Positions 53,422-61,341 of a DNA stretch of 64,000 nt are shown one piece after another. Positions within the stretch are counted from its first letter, which is position 1. Every line of letters starts with the position of its first letter. The notes beneath the pieces were generated by a model. It worked only from the letters and a program-made list of their open reading frames with translations. It was not told where the DNA came from and made no database searches. This stretch comes from Bacteroidota bacterium. GTDB taxonomy: Bacteria; Bacteroidota; Bacteroidia; Cytophagales; Cyclobacteriaceae. The stretch spans positions 1 to 64,000 of the forward strand of contig JAQCJI010000001.1 in the NCBI GenBank assembly GCA_027593175.1. The letters are read 5' to 3'. A program made the translations under genes and the position numbers.

Positions 53422-54018
53422 ATGTCTGAAGTTCACCGAAGGAAATATTCTCAAGAAGAAAGGTCGGTCATCTTTGATGGGGAGTTTATGCCCCACATCG
53501 ATTCCATGTACAACTTTGCTTTTAGATTAACTTTCGATGAGGACGATGCGAAGGATTTGGTGCAGGAAACCTACATGAAAGCTTTTCGATTCATCAATTC
53601 CTTTGAGCAGGGAACCAATGCGAAGGCTTGGCTTTTCCGCATACTCAAAAATAGTTTTATCAACGATTACCGAAAGAAAAGCAAAAAGCCTGTGACGGTG
53701 GATTATCAGGAAGTAGAAACCTTCTATAATTCCGATGATGTAGACTATCAGAGCACAAGTGATCTTCGGGCAGAGTCGGTGAAAGATATGTTGGGGGATG
53801 AGATCTCCAATGCCTTGAATGATTTGGCAGTAGATTTTCGCACCGTCATTATTTTGGCGGATTTGGAGGGGTTCACGTACGAAGAAATGGCAAAAATTTT
53901 GGATATTCCCATCGGAACCTTAAGGTCTAGGCTCCATCGGGCGAGGAATCTCTTGAAAGACAAATTAAAAGGCTATGCCCAATCTATGGGATATGGCCGG
54001 GACGAAGAAGAGAACTAA
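53422..54018 (+). CDS. ECF RNA polymerase sigma factor
   Basis: This group 4 sigma factor of 198 residues has region 2 (FAFRLTFDEDDAKDLVQETYMKAF, then AWLFRILKNSFINDYRKK) and region 4 (DFRTVIILADLEGFTYEEMAKILDIPIGTLRSRLHRAR). This is the widely conserved Bacteroidota SigW/RpoE-like type. The ORF track begins at TTG 53404; ATG 53422 (MSEVHRRKYSQ) is preferred. A small Cys-rich protein follows after ten bases and is a candidate modulator. Confidence 0.93.
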   Translation: MSEVHRRKYSQEERSVIFDGEFMPHIDSMYNFAFRLTFDEDDAKDLVQETYMKAFRFINSFEQGTNAKAWLFRILKNSFINDYRKKSKKPVTVDYQEVETFYNSDDVDYQSTSDLRAESVKDMLGDEISNALNDLAVDFRTVIILADLEGFTYEEMAKILDIPIGTLRSRLHRARNLLKDKLKGYAQSMGYGRDEEEN

Positions 54019-54028
54019 ACGATTAGCT

Positions 54029-54301
54029 ATGAAAAATAAAGATGCATCATCCCCTGAGCGGAAATTGCAGTGCAGCGACGTAAGCAAATGCTTTCAGCTT
54101 CTAGAGCGTATCCTCGATGGAGAACTGGTGGAGGGAGGCAAGGAAATGTTGCAGGAGAAGTTGGACAAATGTCAGCCCTGCTTTGCACATTTTCACTTGG
54201 AGCAAGCCATTCGTGAGGTGTTAAAAAATAAATGCACCAAACAACCTCTACCCGATAAATTGGCGGAGTCTATTCGTCAAATGATTCAAGACGCACGATG
54301 A
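54029..54301 (+). CDS. Small zinc-finger-like putative anti-sigma protein
   Basis: The 90-residue soluble protein lies ten bases after the sigma factor gene. It has CFQLLERILDGELVEGGKEMLQEKLDKCQPCFAHF, close to the zinc-binding anti-sigma (ZAS) segment, where the typical pattern is HxxxCxxC. The CxxC is present, but the His four residues before the first Cys is Lys; a later FAHFH could supply ligands. It lacks a membrane segment. The role as anti-sigma rests on context and partial motif. Its stop overlaps the gmk start. Confidence 0.7.
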   Translation: MKNKDASSPERKLQCSDVSKCFQLLERILDGELVEGGKEMLQEKLDKCQPCFAHFHLEQAIREVLKNKCTKQPLPDKLAESIRQMIQDAR

Positions 54302-54876
54302 GTTTCCCCTCTGGTAAAGCCATTATTTTTTCCGCCCCCTCTGGATCTGGAAAAACATCCCTAGTCAAGCGCCTCATGCAGGAGGTTCCTAATTTGGGGT
54401 TTTCAATCTCTGCCTGTACGCGCGACAAGCGGGGAAGACATGAGGTAAATGGGCGAGATTACTATTTTTTGAGTATCGACGAGTTTAAGGAAAAGATCGA
54501 TCAAGATGCATTTGTGGAGTGGGAAGAAGTGTATTCAGGCAATTTTTACGGTACGCTTAAAGAGGAATTACATCGAATCTGGAAGGAAGGGAAAGCGATC
54601 ATCTTTGATGTTGATGTCAGAGGGGGACTTGCCTTGAAAAAGTATTTTGGAGATCAGGCCTTCGCCATCTTTTTAAAGGTTCCCTCCTTGGAGGTATTGG
54701 AATCACGGCTCAATGACCGAGGAACTGAAACGGAAGAATCCCTTTCCCGCAGAATTTATAAGGCAAAGTTTGAAATGACCTTTGAGCAACAGTTTGATGT
54801 AATCGTATTCAATGATGATTTTGCCCGTTCTTTGGCAGAGACAGTTGACCTAGTGACTGATTTTCTTACGTCTTAA
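54298..54876 (+). CDS. gmk: Guanylate kinase
   Basis: Guanylate kinase phosphorylates GMP to GDP with ATP. The 192-residue product has the P-loop IFSAPSGSGKTSLVKRL at residues 10-26, the GMP-binding segment SACTRDKRGRHEVNGRDYYFLS (in place of the usual TTRxxRxGExxGxxYxF) and FVEWEEVYSGNFYGT. The lid and ADP-contact segment ESLSRRIYKAKFEM is normal. It starts in an ATGA overlap with the anti-sigma-like gene and precedes nadD by two bases. Confidence 0.96.
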   Translation: MSFPSGKAIIFSAPSGSGKTSLVKRLMQEVPNLGFSISACTRDKRGRHEVNGRDYYFLSIDEFKEKIDQDAFVEWEEVYSGNFYGTLKEELHRIWKEGKAIIFDVDVRGGLALKKYFGDQAFAIFLKVPSLEVLESRLNDRGTETEESLSRRIYKAKFEMTFEQQFDVIVFNDDFARSLAETVDLVTDFLTS

Positions 54877-54878
54877 CT

Positions 54879-55445
54879 ATGGAAATAGGGCTATACTTCG
54901 GTAGTTTCAATCCCATTCATTTGGGACATCTGATCATCGCCCAGACCCTTTATAAACGCGGGGGGCTAGACCAGGTTTGGTTTGTGGTCAGCCCACAGAA
55001 TCCATTTAAGCGACAGGAGTCTCTGGCCCACGAGCAAGACCGATTGCGCATGGTGGAACTTGCCATTGCAGATAATTTTGATTTTCGGGTCTCAGATGTG
55101 GAGTTTCGCATGCCCAAACCTAGTTACACCATTGACACGCTCACACTTCTCAGTGAAAAGCATCCCCAGCACCAATTTTCTCTTTTCCTAGGATCGGACA
55201 GCTTGAGTCATTTCCACAAATGGAAAAATTACAAGGCCATCTTGGATCACTATCCCCTGCTAGTGTATCCTCGCCCTGGGGAATTCAAAAAGCTAGAACA
55301 TCCGGGAATTAGTTATTTAGATGCTCCCTTGCTAGACATTTCGGCCACCTTTATTCGGCAATCAATCCTAGAGGGATTGTCTGTTCGCTACCTCCTTCCA
55401 GAGGGGGTGAGCCAGTATATTGTAGACAAAAATTTATACAGCTAA
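54879..55445 (+). CDS. nadD: Nicotinate-nucleotide adenylyltransferase
   Basis: NadD adenylates nicotinate mononucleotide to deamido-NAD in NAD synthesis. The 188-residue product has the nucleotidyltransferase motif IGLYFGSFNPIHLGHLIIAQ at the N-terminus, the WFVVSPQNPFK substrate segment, FLGSDSLSHFHKWKNY and the C-terminal ISATFIRQSI (ISSTxIR-type). It is the last gene of the sigma-gmk-nadD set and ends at a bidirectional terminator. Confidence 0.95.
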   Translation: MEIGLYFGSFNPIHLGHLIIAQTLYKRGGLDQVWFVVSPQNPFKRQESLAHEQDRLRMVELAIADNFDFRVSDVEFRMPKPSYTIDTLTLLSEKHPQHQFSLFLGSDSLSHFHKWKNYKAILDHYPLLVYPRPGEFKKLEHPGISYLDAPLLDISATFIRQSILEGLSVRYLLPEGVSQYIVDKNLYS

Positions 55446-55480
55446 AAAAAATCCCGAAGATAGATCTTCAGGATTTTTTT
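55444..55480. terminator. Bidirectional terminator between nadD and haloperoxidase gene
   Basis: AAAAAAATCC-GAAGAT pairs with ATCTTC-GGATTTTTTT, with a small internal mismatch, giving a stem flanked by an A-run and a T-run. The layout can end the plus-strand nadD transcript and the converging minus-strand transcript. Confidence 0.85.
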
Positions 55481-56867
55481 AGTTTTTGGAAATTACTTTT
55501 TTGGGTTTGGTGGAAATTTTTTTCCAGATCAGTTCTCCCACCTGTTTCCCTTGTTTGATCCCCTCTTCAATGGCGGCCATGTAGTGAATTCCTCCATAAA
55601 AGCGGCTGATTGACGCCTCGGATCCAGCTTGAGAGAAGGAGTCATACTCGCGGATGGGCAGTCCATAGGCCTCCTCAGTGCTGTCTACCAGGTGAAGCTG
55701 GTCTCCAAAAATTTGCGCCAAGGTGTAGGAGGCAGCCGTGGAGGCTACACTATGCCCTGAGGTATGTTCTGGGAAGGGGGGTGTTTGTAGCAGGGGAACC
55801 CAGTTTTCATCGATGTGCTGGTTGATATAGGTTTCGGGACGGATCAGTTTGCTTCTGTATTTTTCATCCCAGCAGGCGATAAAGGCTTCGTTGAGCGAGA
55901 TGGCAGTGAGGGCCAAGGCTTCCACCGTACCCTTCCAGTCTTTGCCTGCTGCCGCAGAGGCGATGGAGGCAATCCCCATCCAGTGACCCCCAGGAGTAAT
56001 TTTTTTGGTGGCAAACATAACGTGGCCCTTTACATTCATTTTGTAGGGATTGCAGTCCCAGAACATCGCAATGTCGGTTTGTTCTTTGCGCGCACTTTTT
56101 TGAACTTCGTAGACCTCAAGCGCTTTTTTGTAGAACTCAGAACTGGGATCGGTTGAAAATGCAGGCGGAGGGTTTACTTTAAATTGGGCGGCAGAGTCCA
56201 ATACAAAGGGGCGAATCTTGTTCCAGTGTGGCTCTACCGCCTCCATATAGGCAGGAGGTGTGGGTTGCCAGGTGCCCGGTTCATTGGTTACCGAGTACTT
56301 GGGGAAGGAGCGGCTTTGGTGGTAGTTATCTTTTTTGGCATAGGCCTTCACTTGCTCACCTACTGCTTGCCCATAGGCTATCGAAGCCTCTAGGATGTCT
56401 TTGGGGATACCCTTTTCCTGGAGAACAGTAAATACCGAATCCCGGTGTTCCGTCATTTTTTCTTCTGAAAAAATTAAGGCGGTACTTACATGGTAATATG
56501 CTGCCAAAGAGGCTAAAGGGGGATAGATATTTTCAGGAACGGGTATGGTAATAGCTTCAGAGCCGTTCAGCTGACCCATCAAGGGGGCATAATTTGTGCC
56601 ATCCGTCGCTGCAACCACCTCATATGCTGCCAAGGAGGAATAGGAATAAATCCTTGTGGCTACAGGTGGCGAAAAAATATCGTGAATGATCACTTCGGTT
56701 ACTTGCTTTTGGGCTTCATGAAAATAATAGCCGTCTGTAATGGCTTGAGAGTAGTCCTTTTTCTCTTGGCAAGAGTCCAGTACAATCAGCAGCAAGCAAG
56801 CAAGAAGTATGTAGCTTCTTGATGTCGAGCAAAATTTATCAGTAAGTGAGCGGATTAAACCTGTCAT
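55479..56867 (-). CDS. Vanadium haloperoxidase / PAP2-type lipoprotein
   Basis: This 462-residue lipoprotein has a signal ending LLIVLDSC (lipobox) and an acid-phosphatase/vanadium-haloperoxidase core. The three phosphate/vanadate-binding blocks are visible: KYRSKLIRPETY (KxxxxxxRP), FPEHTSGHSVAS (SGH) and SRFYGGIHYMAA (SRxxxGxH). Members oxidise halides with peroxide or hydrolyse phosphate esters; the sequence alone does not separate these. Such genes often accompany UnbV/FG-GAP genes in marine Bacteroidota. ATG 56867 is chosen because it opens the signal peptide; 56927 is unlikely. Confidence 0.88.
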   Translation of the reverse strand: MTGLIRSLTDKFCSTSRSYILLACLLLIVLDSCQEKKDYSQAITDGYYFHEAQKQVTEVIIHDIFSPPVATRIYSYSSLAAYEVVAATDGTNYAPLMGQLNGSEAITIPVPENIYPPLASLAAYYHVSTALIFSEEKMTEHRDSVFTVLQEKGIPKDILEASIAYGQAVGEQVKAYAKKDNYHQSRSFPKYSVTNEPGTWQPTPPAYMEAVEPHWNKIRPFVLDSAAQFKVNPPPAFSTDPSSEFYKKALEVYEVQKSARKEQTDIAMFWDCNPYKMNVKGHVMFATKKITPGGHWMGIASIASAAAGKDWKGTVEALALTAISLNEAFIACWDEKYRSKLIRPETYINQHIDENWVPLLQTPPFPEHTSGHSVASTAASYTLAQIFGDQLHLVDSTEEAYGLPIREYDSFSQAGSEASISRFYGGIHYMAAIEEGIKQGKQVGELIWKKISTKPKKVISKN

Positions 56868-56945
56868 CGGGGAATTGGTCCTAGTGCCTGTATTCTTCAA
56901 AGTTACGGAATCGGGAGGTAATCCCAACTGATTTTACGCAGGTTT

Positions 56946-57463
56946 TTATCGTATCCAGATAGGGTTGTACCCATTTTTGGCTCCCAAAATCCATCGTTCT
57001 CCTTTCACTTTAATCTCGTGTAGGGTTCGTACCTCTACTGGGCCTGGAACAGTAGTGTCCAGAGCCATTGGTGCCCAGCCTCCATCTCCATTCACATCGG
57101 CCATGGTGACGACAGTAGACTACCTTCCCTCTCCAGTCATTGCGGCAGATTCAGTGATGTCTTCAAATTTTTGCCTCCCCTTGTTGTGGTAGAGTTTGTT
57201 GGAAACTTGATTGCCGGTAAAGTAAAGGTCAATTAGGCCATCGTTATCTAGGTCACCTGCGGCTATGCCACCCCCATTGTAGAAGTAGAGGTACTCTAGG
57301 ATGTTTGCTGAATCACTGGATTGCAGTTGATTTTGAAAACGAATGCCTGTTTCTCCTGAATTTTTTAGGAGGAAAAGTGGATTGTCCGGGGCATCTTTCT
57401 TGTTGGAGCAGGAACTGCCAAGAAAAATAACGACCAAAATGGTGAGTGCTGGGTGTCGTATTT
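56946..57463 (-). pseudogene. Deletion remnant of an ASPIC/UnbV FG-GAP lipoprotein
   Basis: The N-terminal part (57120-57437) encodes a lipobox FLGSSCSNK and the opening FG-GAP repeat ILEYLYFYNGGGIAAGDLDNDG to FEDITESAAM. It has no ATG in frame: the TTG at 57437 lies inside the signal peptide. The frame then hits TAG where paralogues have Trp (R-W-S-T-G). Readthrough gives STVVTMADVNGDG and then jumps straight to VEVRTLHEIKVKGERWILG and a stop at 56946, like the C-terminal tail of an 1100-residue paralogue. About 950 codons are missing. It lies directly downstream of an intact paralogue. Confidence 0.85.
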
Positions 57464-57469
57464 ACTGCA

Positions 57470-60400
57470 TTAATAGTTCCAAATTTCTGCTGCTGCATTG
57501 TTTTTGACAAGGAGTAGTTGATTTTTACCGATTTGTTTTATGGCTCGAATATCTCCTTCCCATTTCAGTCCATGATTTCGGTTGGGCCAGAAAGTAAAGG
57601 TGCCGTCTCCTTTTCCAAGGAGCACTTCTCCATAGCCTGCATCGTATTTTCCAAGTTCAGGCTTGACATTGGATAGATTGCCACCTAAAATCACATCTTG
57701 AATCCCATCTGCATTGATATCGAAAACATGAATGGCAAAAATCCAGGACTTTTGCCCATAAATTGGGAAGGGCTTCCAAGCAAAATTACCAGCCCCTTGG
57801 TTGAGCAAGATGCCAGATTCCAGGTGATTCATTTCTTGGATGATGGATTTGTCGATCACTTCTTGCGCGAAAATATCGGAAAGACTTTGGCCTGAGTAGT
57901 CGGCGTAGTGTAAGTATTTTTTTTTGATACTTGGTACCTGTCTTTCCAATTCGTGCTTTAGGGTGAAAGGGATTTGGACGGATTGGATTTGTTGGGTAAA
58001 GAGATGTTCTAAAGATCCATTTTGGTCAAAATCGTTGACGTATAGTCGGATTGGACTCTCTAAAGATCCTTTCATCCGTGTATTTAAACCTTGATTGCCT
58101 AAGGCAAGGTCGGGCTTACCGTCCTTATTAAAGTCACCTATCTCTACGGTTTGGTACCAGCCTTTAAGTTTATCTAAGCCGGGCAAGGTCATTTTTTCCA
58201 ACTTGTTCCCTATATTTTTGAAGAAGGTTGGAGCCATCCATTCTCCTACTACGACCAGATCCTTAAGGCCATCACCATCGTAATCTAGGACTTTGGCGTC
58301 AGTGACCAAACCCAATCTCTTGAAGTCTGGAGCCAAGGTGCTTGATTGTTCGGTGAAATTTCCTTTGCCATCGTTCATCCAAAGCTGGGTATCGGCAGGA
58401 GCGCCATAAGTGAAGGGAATAAGCCTGCCTCCTACTACCAAGTCGAGAGCCCCATCAGCATTCAAGTCCAGAGGGACTGCGACAGTACTACTTCCAAATA
58501 TACCAGCATTGCCCGTTTGAAAGCCTTTGCTGAAGTTGCCTTTACCATCGTTCAGGTACAGGCGATCTGCAAGGTCAGGGTTGCCAAAGCCGGACTCATT
58601 GCCGCCGGAGGTTACAAACAGGTCTATGTCCCCATCTTGATCTGCGTCAAAGAAGAGAGCGTCTGTGTCTTCGGAGAGAGCGTCTAGTTCAAAGGCCTCT
58701 TGGGGAAGGTAGCGGTAGCTACCTTTAGCCGATCCGTGGTACAGTTTGCCTGCAAAGGTCTTGGCTCCACCAAAGAAAAGATCATCGAAGCCATCTCCAT
58801 TTACATCTGCCTTGGCCACTGCCGGTCCTTCGGTGGATAACATCAAGTAGGTGAGTCGGTCTCGGTCGAAATCGACAAATTCATTTTCCTGGTGTGTAAA
58901 ATCAAGCACGGGCTTAGTGGATTTTACAAATCGTGGAGGGGTAGATGCTTGGAAAAAGGAAGTTTCTTCGGGAAGTACTCCTGCTTCTGCCCATTTTAGG
59001 GTTAGGAGTTGATTCACAGGTACCTCGCTAAGTTGGGTAAAAGCTCCATCGGGCCAGAGGACTTTGATTTGGTCTATCATCGTTACTTTCCCTAGCCCTA
59101 TGGTGATTTTGGGGTCTACACTAGACTGGAATCCTCGGTTGGGCATCTGCTCGGTATAAAACACTTCTTCGCCAACTGTAATTAGGATCTGCGCTCCAAT
59201 GGCAGCAGTATTTTTCCCTTTACCGATTAGTTGAAGCTGGATGCTTTGGTTCTCGGGATTTAGTATTTTTCCCTTATTTTTAAAAATTTGGGCAGGGGTG
59301 TTGACATTGTTGACCACTAGGTCTAGAGCGCCGTCATTATCTAAGTCTCCGTAGGCGGAGCCATTGGAATGGATGGCTTTCCCCAATCCCCATTGGTCGG
59401 CCATATTTTCTAAGCGAAGGTCCCCCAAATTCCTATAGGCATAGTTAGGGATAGGGGTGATCGGAATAGGGTCAATTAAGGCCTTGTAGTTTACCCCGTT
59501 TTGGGAGATTATTTTTGCTTTGGTGTCCTCGTCATCAATAAAATTGAGGTAGTCCAAGTCGGTAATATCTTGGTAGATGCCGTTGGCCACAAAAATATCG
59601 CGCTTTCCATCGTTGTCCATGTCAAAGAGGAGGGCTCCCCAGCTCCAATCGGTGGCTTCTACATTGGCGAGTCTACCCACCTCACTGAAGGTTCCGTCTC
59701 CATTGTTGAGGTGGAGCATATTGCGAGAGAATTGGTAGTGGTAGCCATGGGTTTTGTTGAACTGAAATTTATCCCAACTTTCGAAGGTGGTCACTTGCTT
59801 GAGCCGCGTGGGAAGCTCAGGAAGCATGTCGGTTACAAAGATATCCAACAAGCCATCTCCGTTGAGATCACCGATGTCTGCGCCCATGGAAGCAGCGCTC
59901 AGGGAGCGCATGGACGATTCCAGTGACTCGGTAAAGGTACCATCTTGGTTGTTGATGTAGAGGTAGTCCCGCTCAAAAAAATCATTGGATATAAAAATGT
60001 CGGGCCAAGTATCCTGGTTTATGTCGCCAATAGTGATGCCTAATCCAAACCCAATGACAGATCCATAGATTCCTGCTTCTTCGCTGACATCTGTAAATTT
60101 CTCTCCATCATTTCGGAAGAGCTTGTCTCCCCCTACTGGGTCGCGAACAGGCCGCTCATTCTGCATTTTATTGAAGGTACCAATGGCCTGATAGGAATTA
60201 TTGAGGAGGTAGACGTCTAGGTCTCCATCCTTGTCGTAATCAAAAAATACAGCGTGCGTAGAAAAGCCTTGATTGGCTAACCCATAGGCTTCCGCCATTT
60301 CTTTGAAGGTTCCATTTCCTTGGTTGATAAATAATTCATTTTGCTTGTTGTCTCCTGCTACATCCCCTGAGTTGCAAACATAAATGTCTAGCCAGCCATC

Positions 60401-60769
60401 TCCATTGACGTCTGCCATGGCTACGCCTGTACTCCAGGCACGGGTCCCCGCAACTTCTGCCTTCTCAGTAATGTCTTCAAACTTGAAATCTCCCTTGTTG
60501 AGGTATAACTTATTGGGGCCTAGATTGGCTGTAAAATACAGGTCTACTAACCCATCGTTGTTCACATCACCAATGGCTACTCCTCCACCATTATAGAAAT
60601 TTCGGTAGGTAAAAATATTAAAGTTCTCGTCAAAGGTGAGGTCGTTTTTAAAGCTCACCCCAGACATTTCAGGGAGTATTTCTTCAAATAAGGGAGGGAC
60701 TTTTTCTTCCGAACCACAGGCTGAGCCTAGGAGCGAAAGGAAAACTAATCCGCCAAGGAGCCTTTTCAT
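57470..60769 (-). CDS. FG-GAP/VCBS repeat ASPIC/UnbV lipoprotein
   Basis: The 1099-residue lipoprotein (signal ending LGSAC) is built of many FG-GAP/VCBS beta-propeller repeats, seen as recurring DxNxDGxxD calcium-type loops (GDVNNDGLVDLYF, ADVNGDGWLDIYV, DYDKDGDLDVYLL). An ASPIC/UnbV domain lies at about residues 505-575 (IGAQILITVGEEVFYTEQMPNRG), followed by a second propeller. Related proteins are surface-exposed and have been linked to SusCD-type loci; the ligand is unknown. It is one of three paralogues, one broken, beside a haloperoxidase-like gene. Confidence 0.9.
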   Translation of the reverse strand: MKRLLGGLVFLSLLGSACGSEEKVPPLFEEILPEMSGVSFKNDLTFDENFNIFTYRNFYNGGGVAIGDVNNDGLVDLYFTANLGPNKLYLNKGDFKFEDITEKAEVAGTRAWSTGVAMADVNGDGWLDIYVCNSGDVAGDNKQNELFINQGNGTFKEMAEAYGLANQGFSTHAVFFDYDKDGDLDVYLLNNSYQAIGTFNKMQNERPVRDPVGGDKLFRNDGEKFTDVSEEAGIYGSVIGFGLGITIGDINQDTWPDIFISNDFFERDYLYINNQDGTFTESLESSMRSLSAASMGADIGDLNGDGLLDIFVTDMLPELPTRLKQVTTFESWDKFQFNKTHGYHYQFSRNMLHLNNGDGTFSEVGRLANVEATDWSWGALLFDMDNDGKRDIFVANGIYQDITDLDYLNFIDDEDTKAKIISQNGVNYKALIDPIPITPIPNYAYRNLGDLRLENMADQWGLGKAIHSNGSAYGDLDNDGALDLVVNNVNTPAQIFKNKGKILNPENQSIQLQLIGKGKNTAAIGAQILITVGEEVFYTEQMPNRGFQSSVDPKITIGLGKVTMIDQIKVLWPDGAFTQLSEVPVNQLLTLKWAEAGVLPEETSFFQASTPPRFVKSTKPVLDFTHQENEFVDFDRDRLTYLMLSTEGPAVAKADVNGDGFDDLFFGGAKTFAGKLYHGSAKGSYRYLPQEAFELDALSEDTDALFFDADQDGDIDLFVTSGGNESGFGNPDLADRLYLNDGKGNFSKGFQTGNAGIFGSSTVAVPLDLNADGALDLVVGGRLIPFTYGAPADTQLWMNDGKGNFTEQSSTLAPDFKRLGLVTDAKVLDYDGDGLKDLVVVGEWMAPTFFKNIGNKLEKMTLPGLDKLKGWYQTVEIGDFNKDGKPDLALGNQGLNTRMKGSLESPIRLYVNDFDQNGSLEHLFTQQIQSVQIPFTLKHELERQVPSIKKKYLHYADYSGQSLSDIFAQEVIDKSIIQEMNHLESGILLNQGAGNFAWKPFPIYGQKSWIFAIHVFDINADGIQDVILGGNLSNVKPELGKYDAGYGEVLLGKGDGTFTFWPNRNHGLKWEGDIRAIKQIGKNQLLLVKNNAAAEIWNY

Positions 60770-60777
60770 TCTGGTTT

Positions 60778-61341
60778 TTAGCTAAGCTTTTTTTGAACGG
60801 GGATGTATGAAATCGCAGCTCTTACCGAGGCGATGGTTTTTTTGAAGACGCGTATCCGTCGACTACCATCCATTTTCACAAAGGCAATTTGAGATTTATC
60901 TTCATTGATTACCTCGATAAATCCTTCTCCATACCAATTTTCGAAAAGCTGAATAACATCTGCTTTCAAGACTTCTAAAGCGAGTTCTTTATTCCAATGC
61001 GACCAGCCATCGTAGGTGAATTCTAATGGCATTAAGTAGATTTTATCGGCTTCAAATTGAGGGTAGAAACGCATTTTACCAGGGGTTCCAGAGGGGAACA
61101 CTAGGCTATGTTCCACCGAAAGTTCAGTGGGGCCATTGGTGAGTACTCCTTCTTTATTAAGAGTCCAGCAGATTTCGAAAAATTGCTTTTGACTCATTCC
61201 CAATTCCACTCCAAAGAATAGTTCCTTCACCGTCTTTCCTGAGGAAAGCTCTTGTTCCTCCATCTTCTGGTAGTCAGATTTACAAGAAGGCTGAGTGATT
61301 AGGATAAGGCTAACGAGTAGTAAATACCAACGGTTTGTCAT
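60778..61341 (-). CDS. Small lipoprotein of unknown function
   Basis: The 187-residue product has a signal peptide with a lipobox (LILITQPSC) and then a single globular domain with no motif I recognise. Segments include FFGVELGMSQKQFFEICWTLNKEG and PLEFTYDGWSHWNKEL. The ATG at 61341 gives the signal peptide; the ORF-track start at 61425 adds 28 unlikely residues. It overlaps the end of the upstream UnbV gene by 32 bases and precedes the next by eight, so it is probably co-transcribed with both. Confidence 0.75.
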   Translation of the reverse strand: MTNRWYLLLVSLILITQPSCKSDYQKMEEQELSSGKTVKELFFGVELGMSQKQFFEICWTLNKEGVLTNGPTELSVEHSLVFPSGTPGKMRFYPQFEADKIYLMPLEFTYDGWSHWNKELALEVLKADVIQLFENWYGEGFIEVINEDKSQIAFVKMDGSRRIRVFKKTIASVRAAISYIPVQKKLS

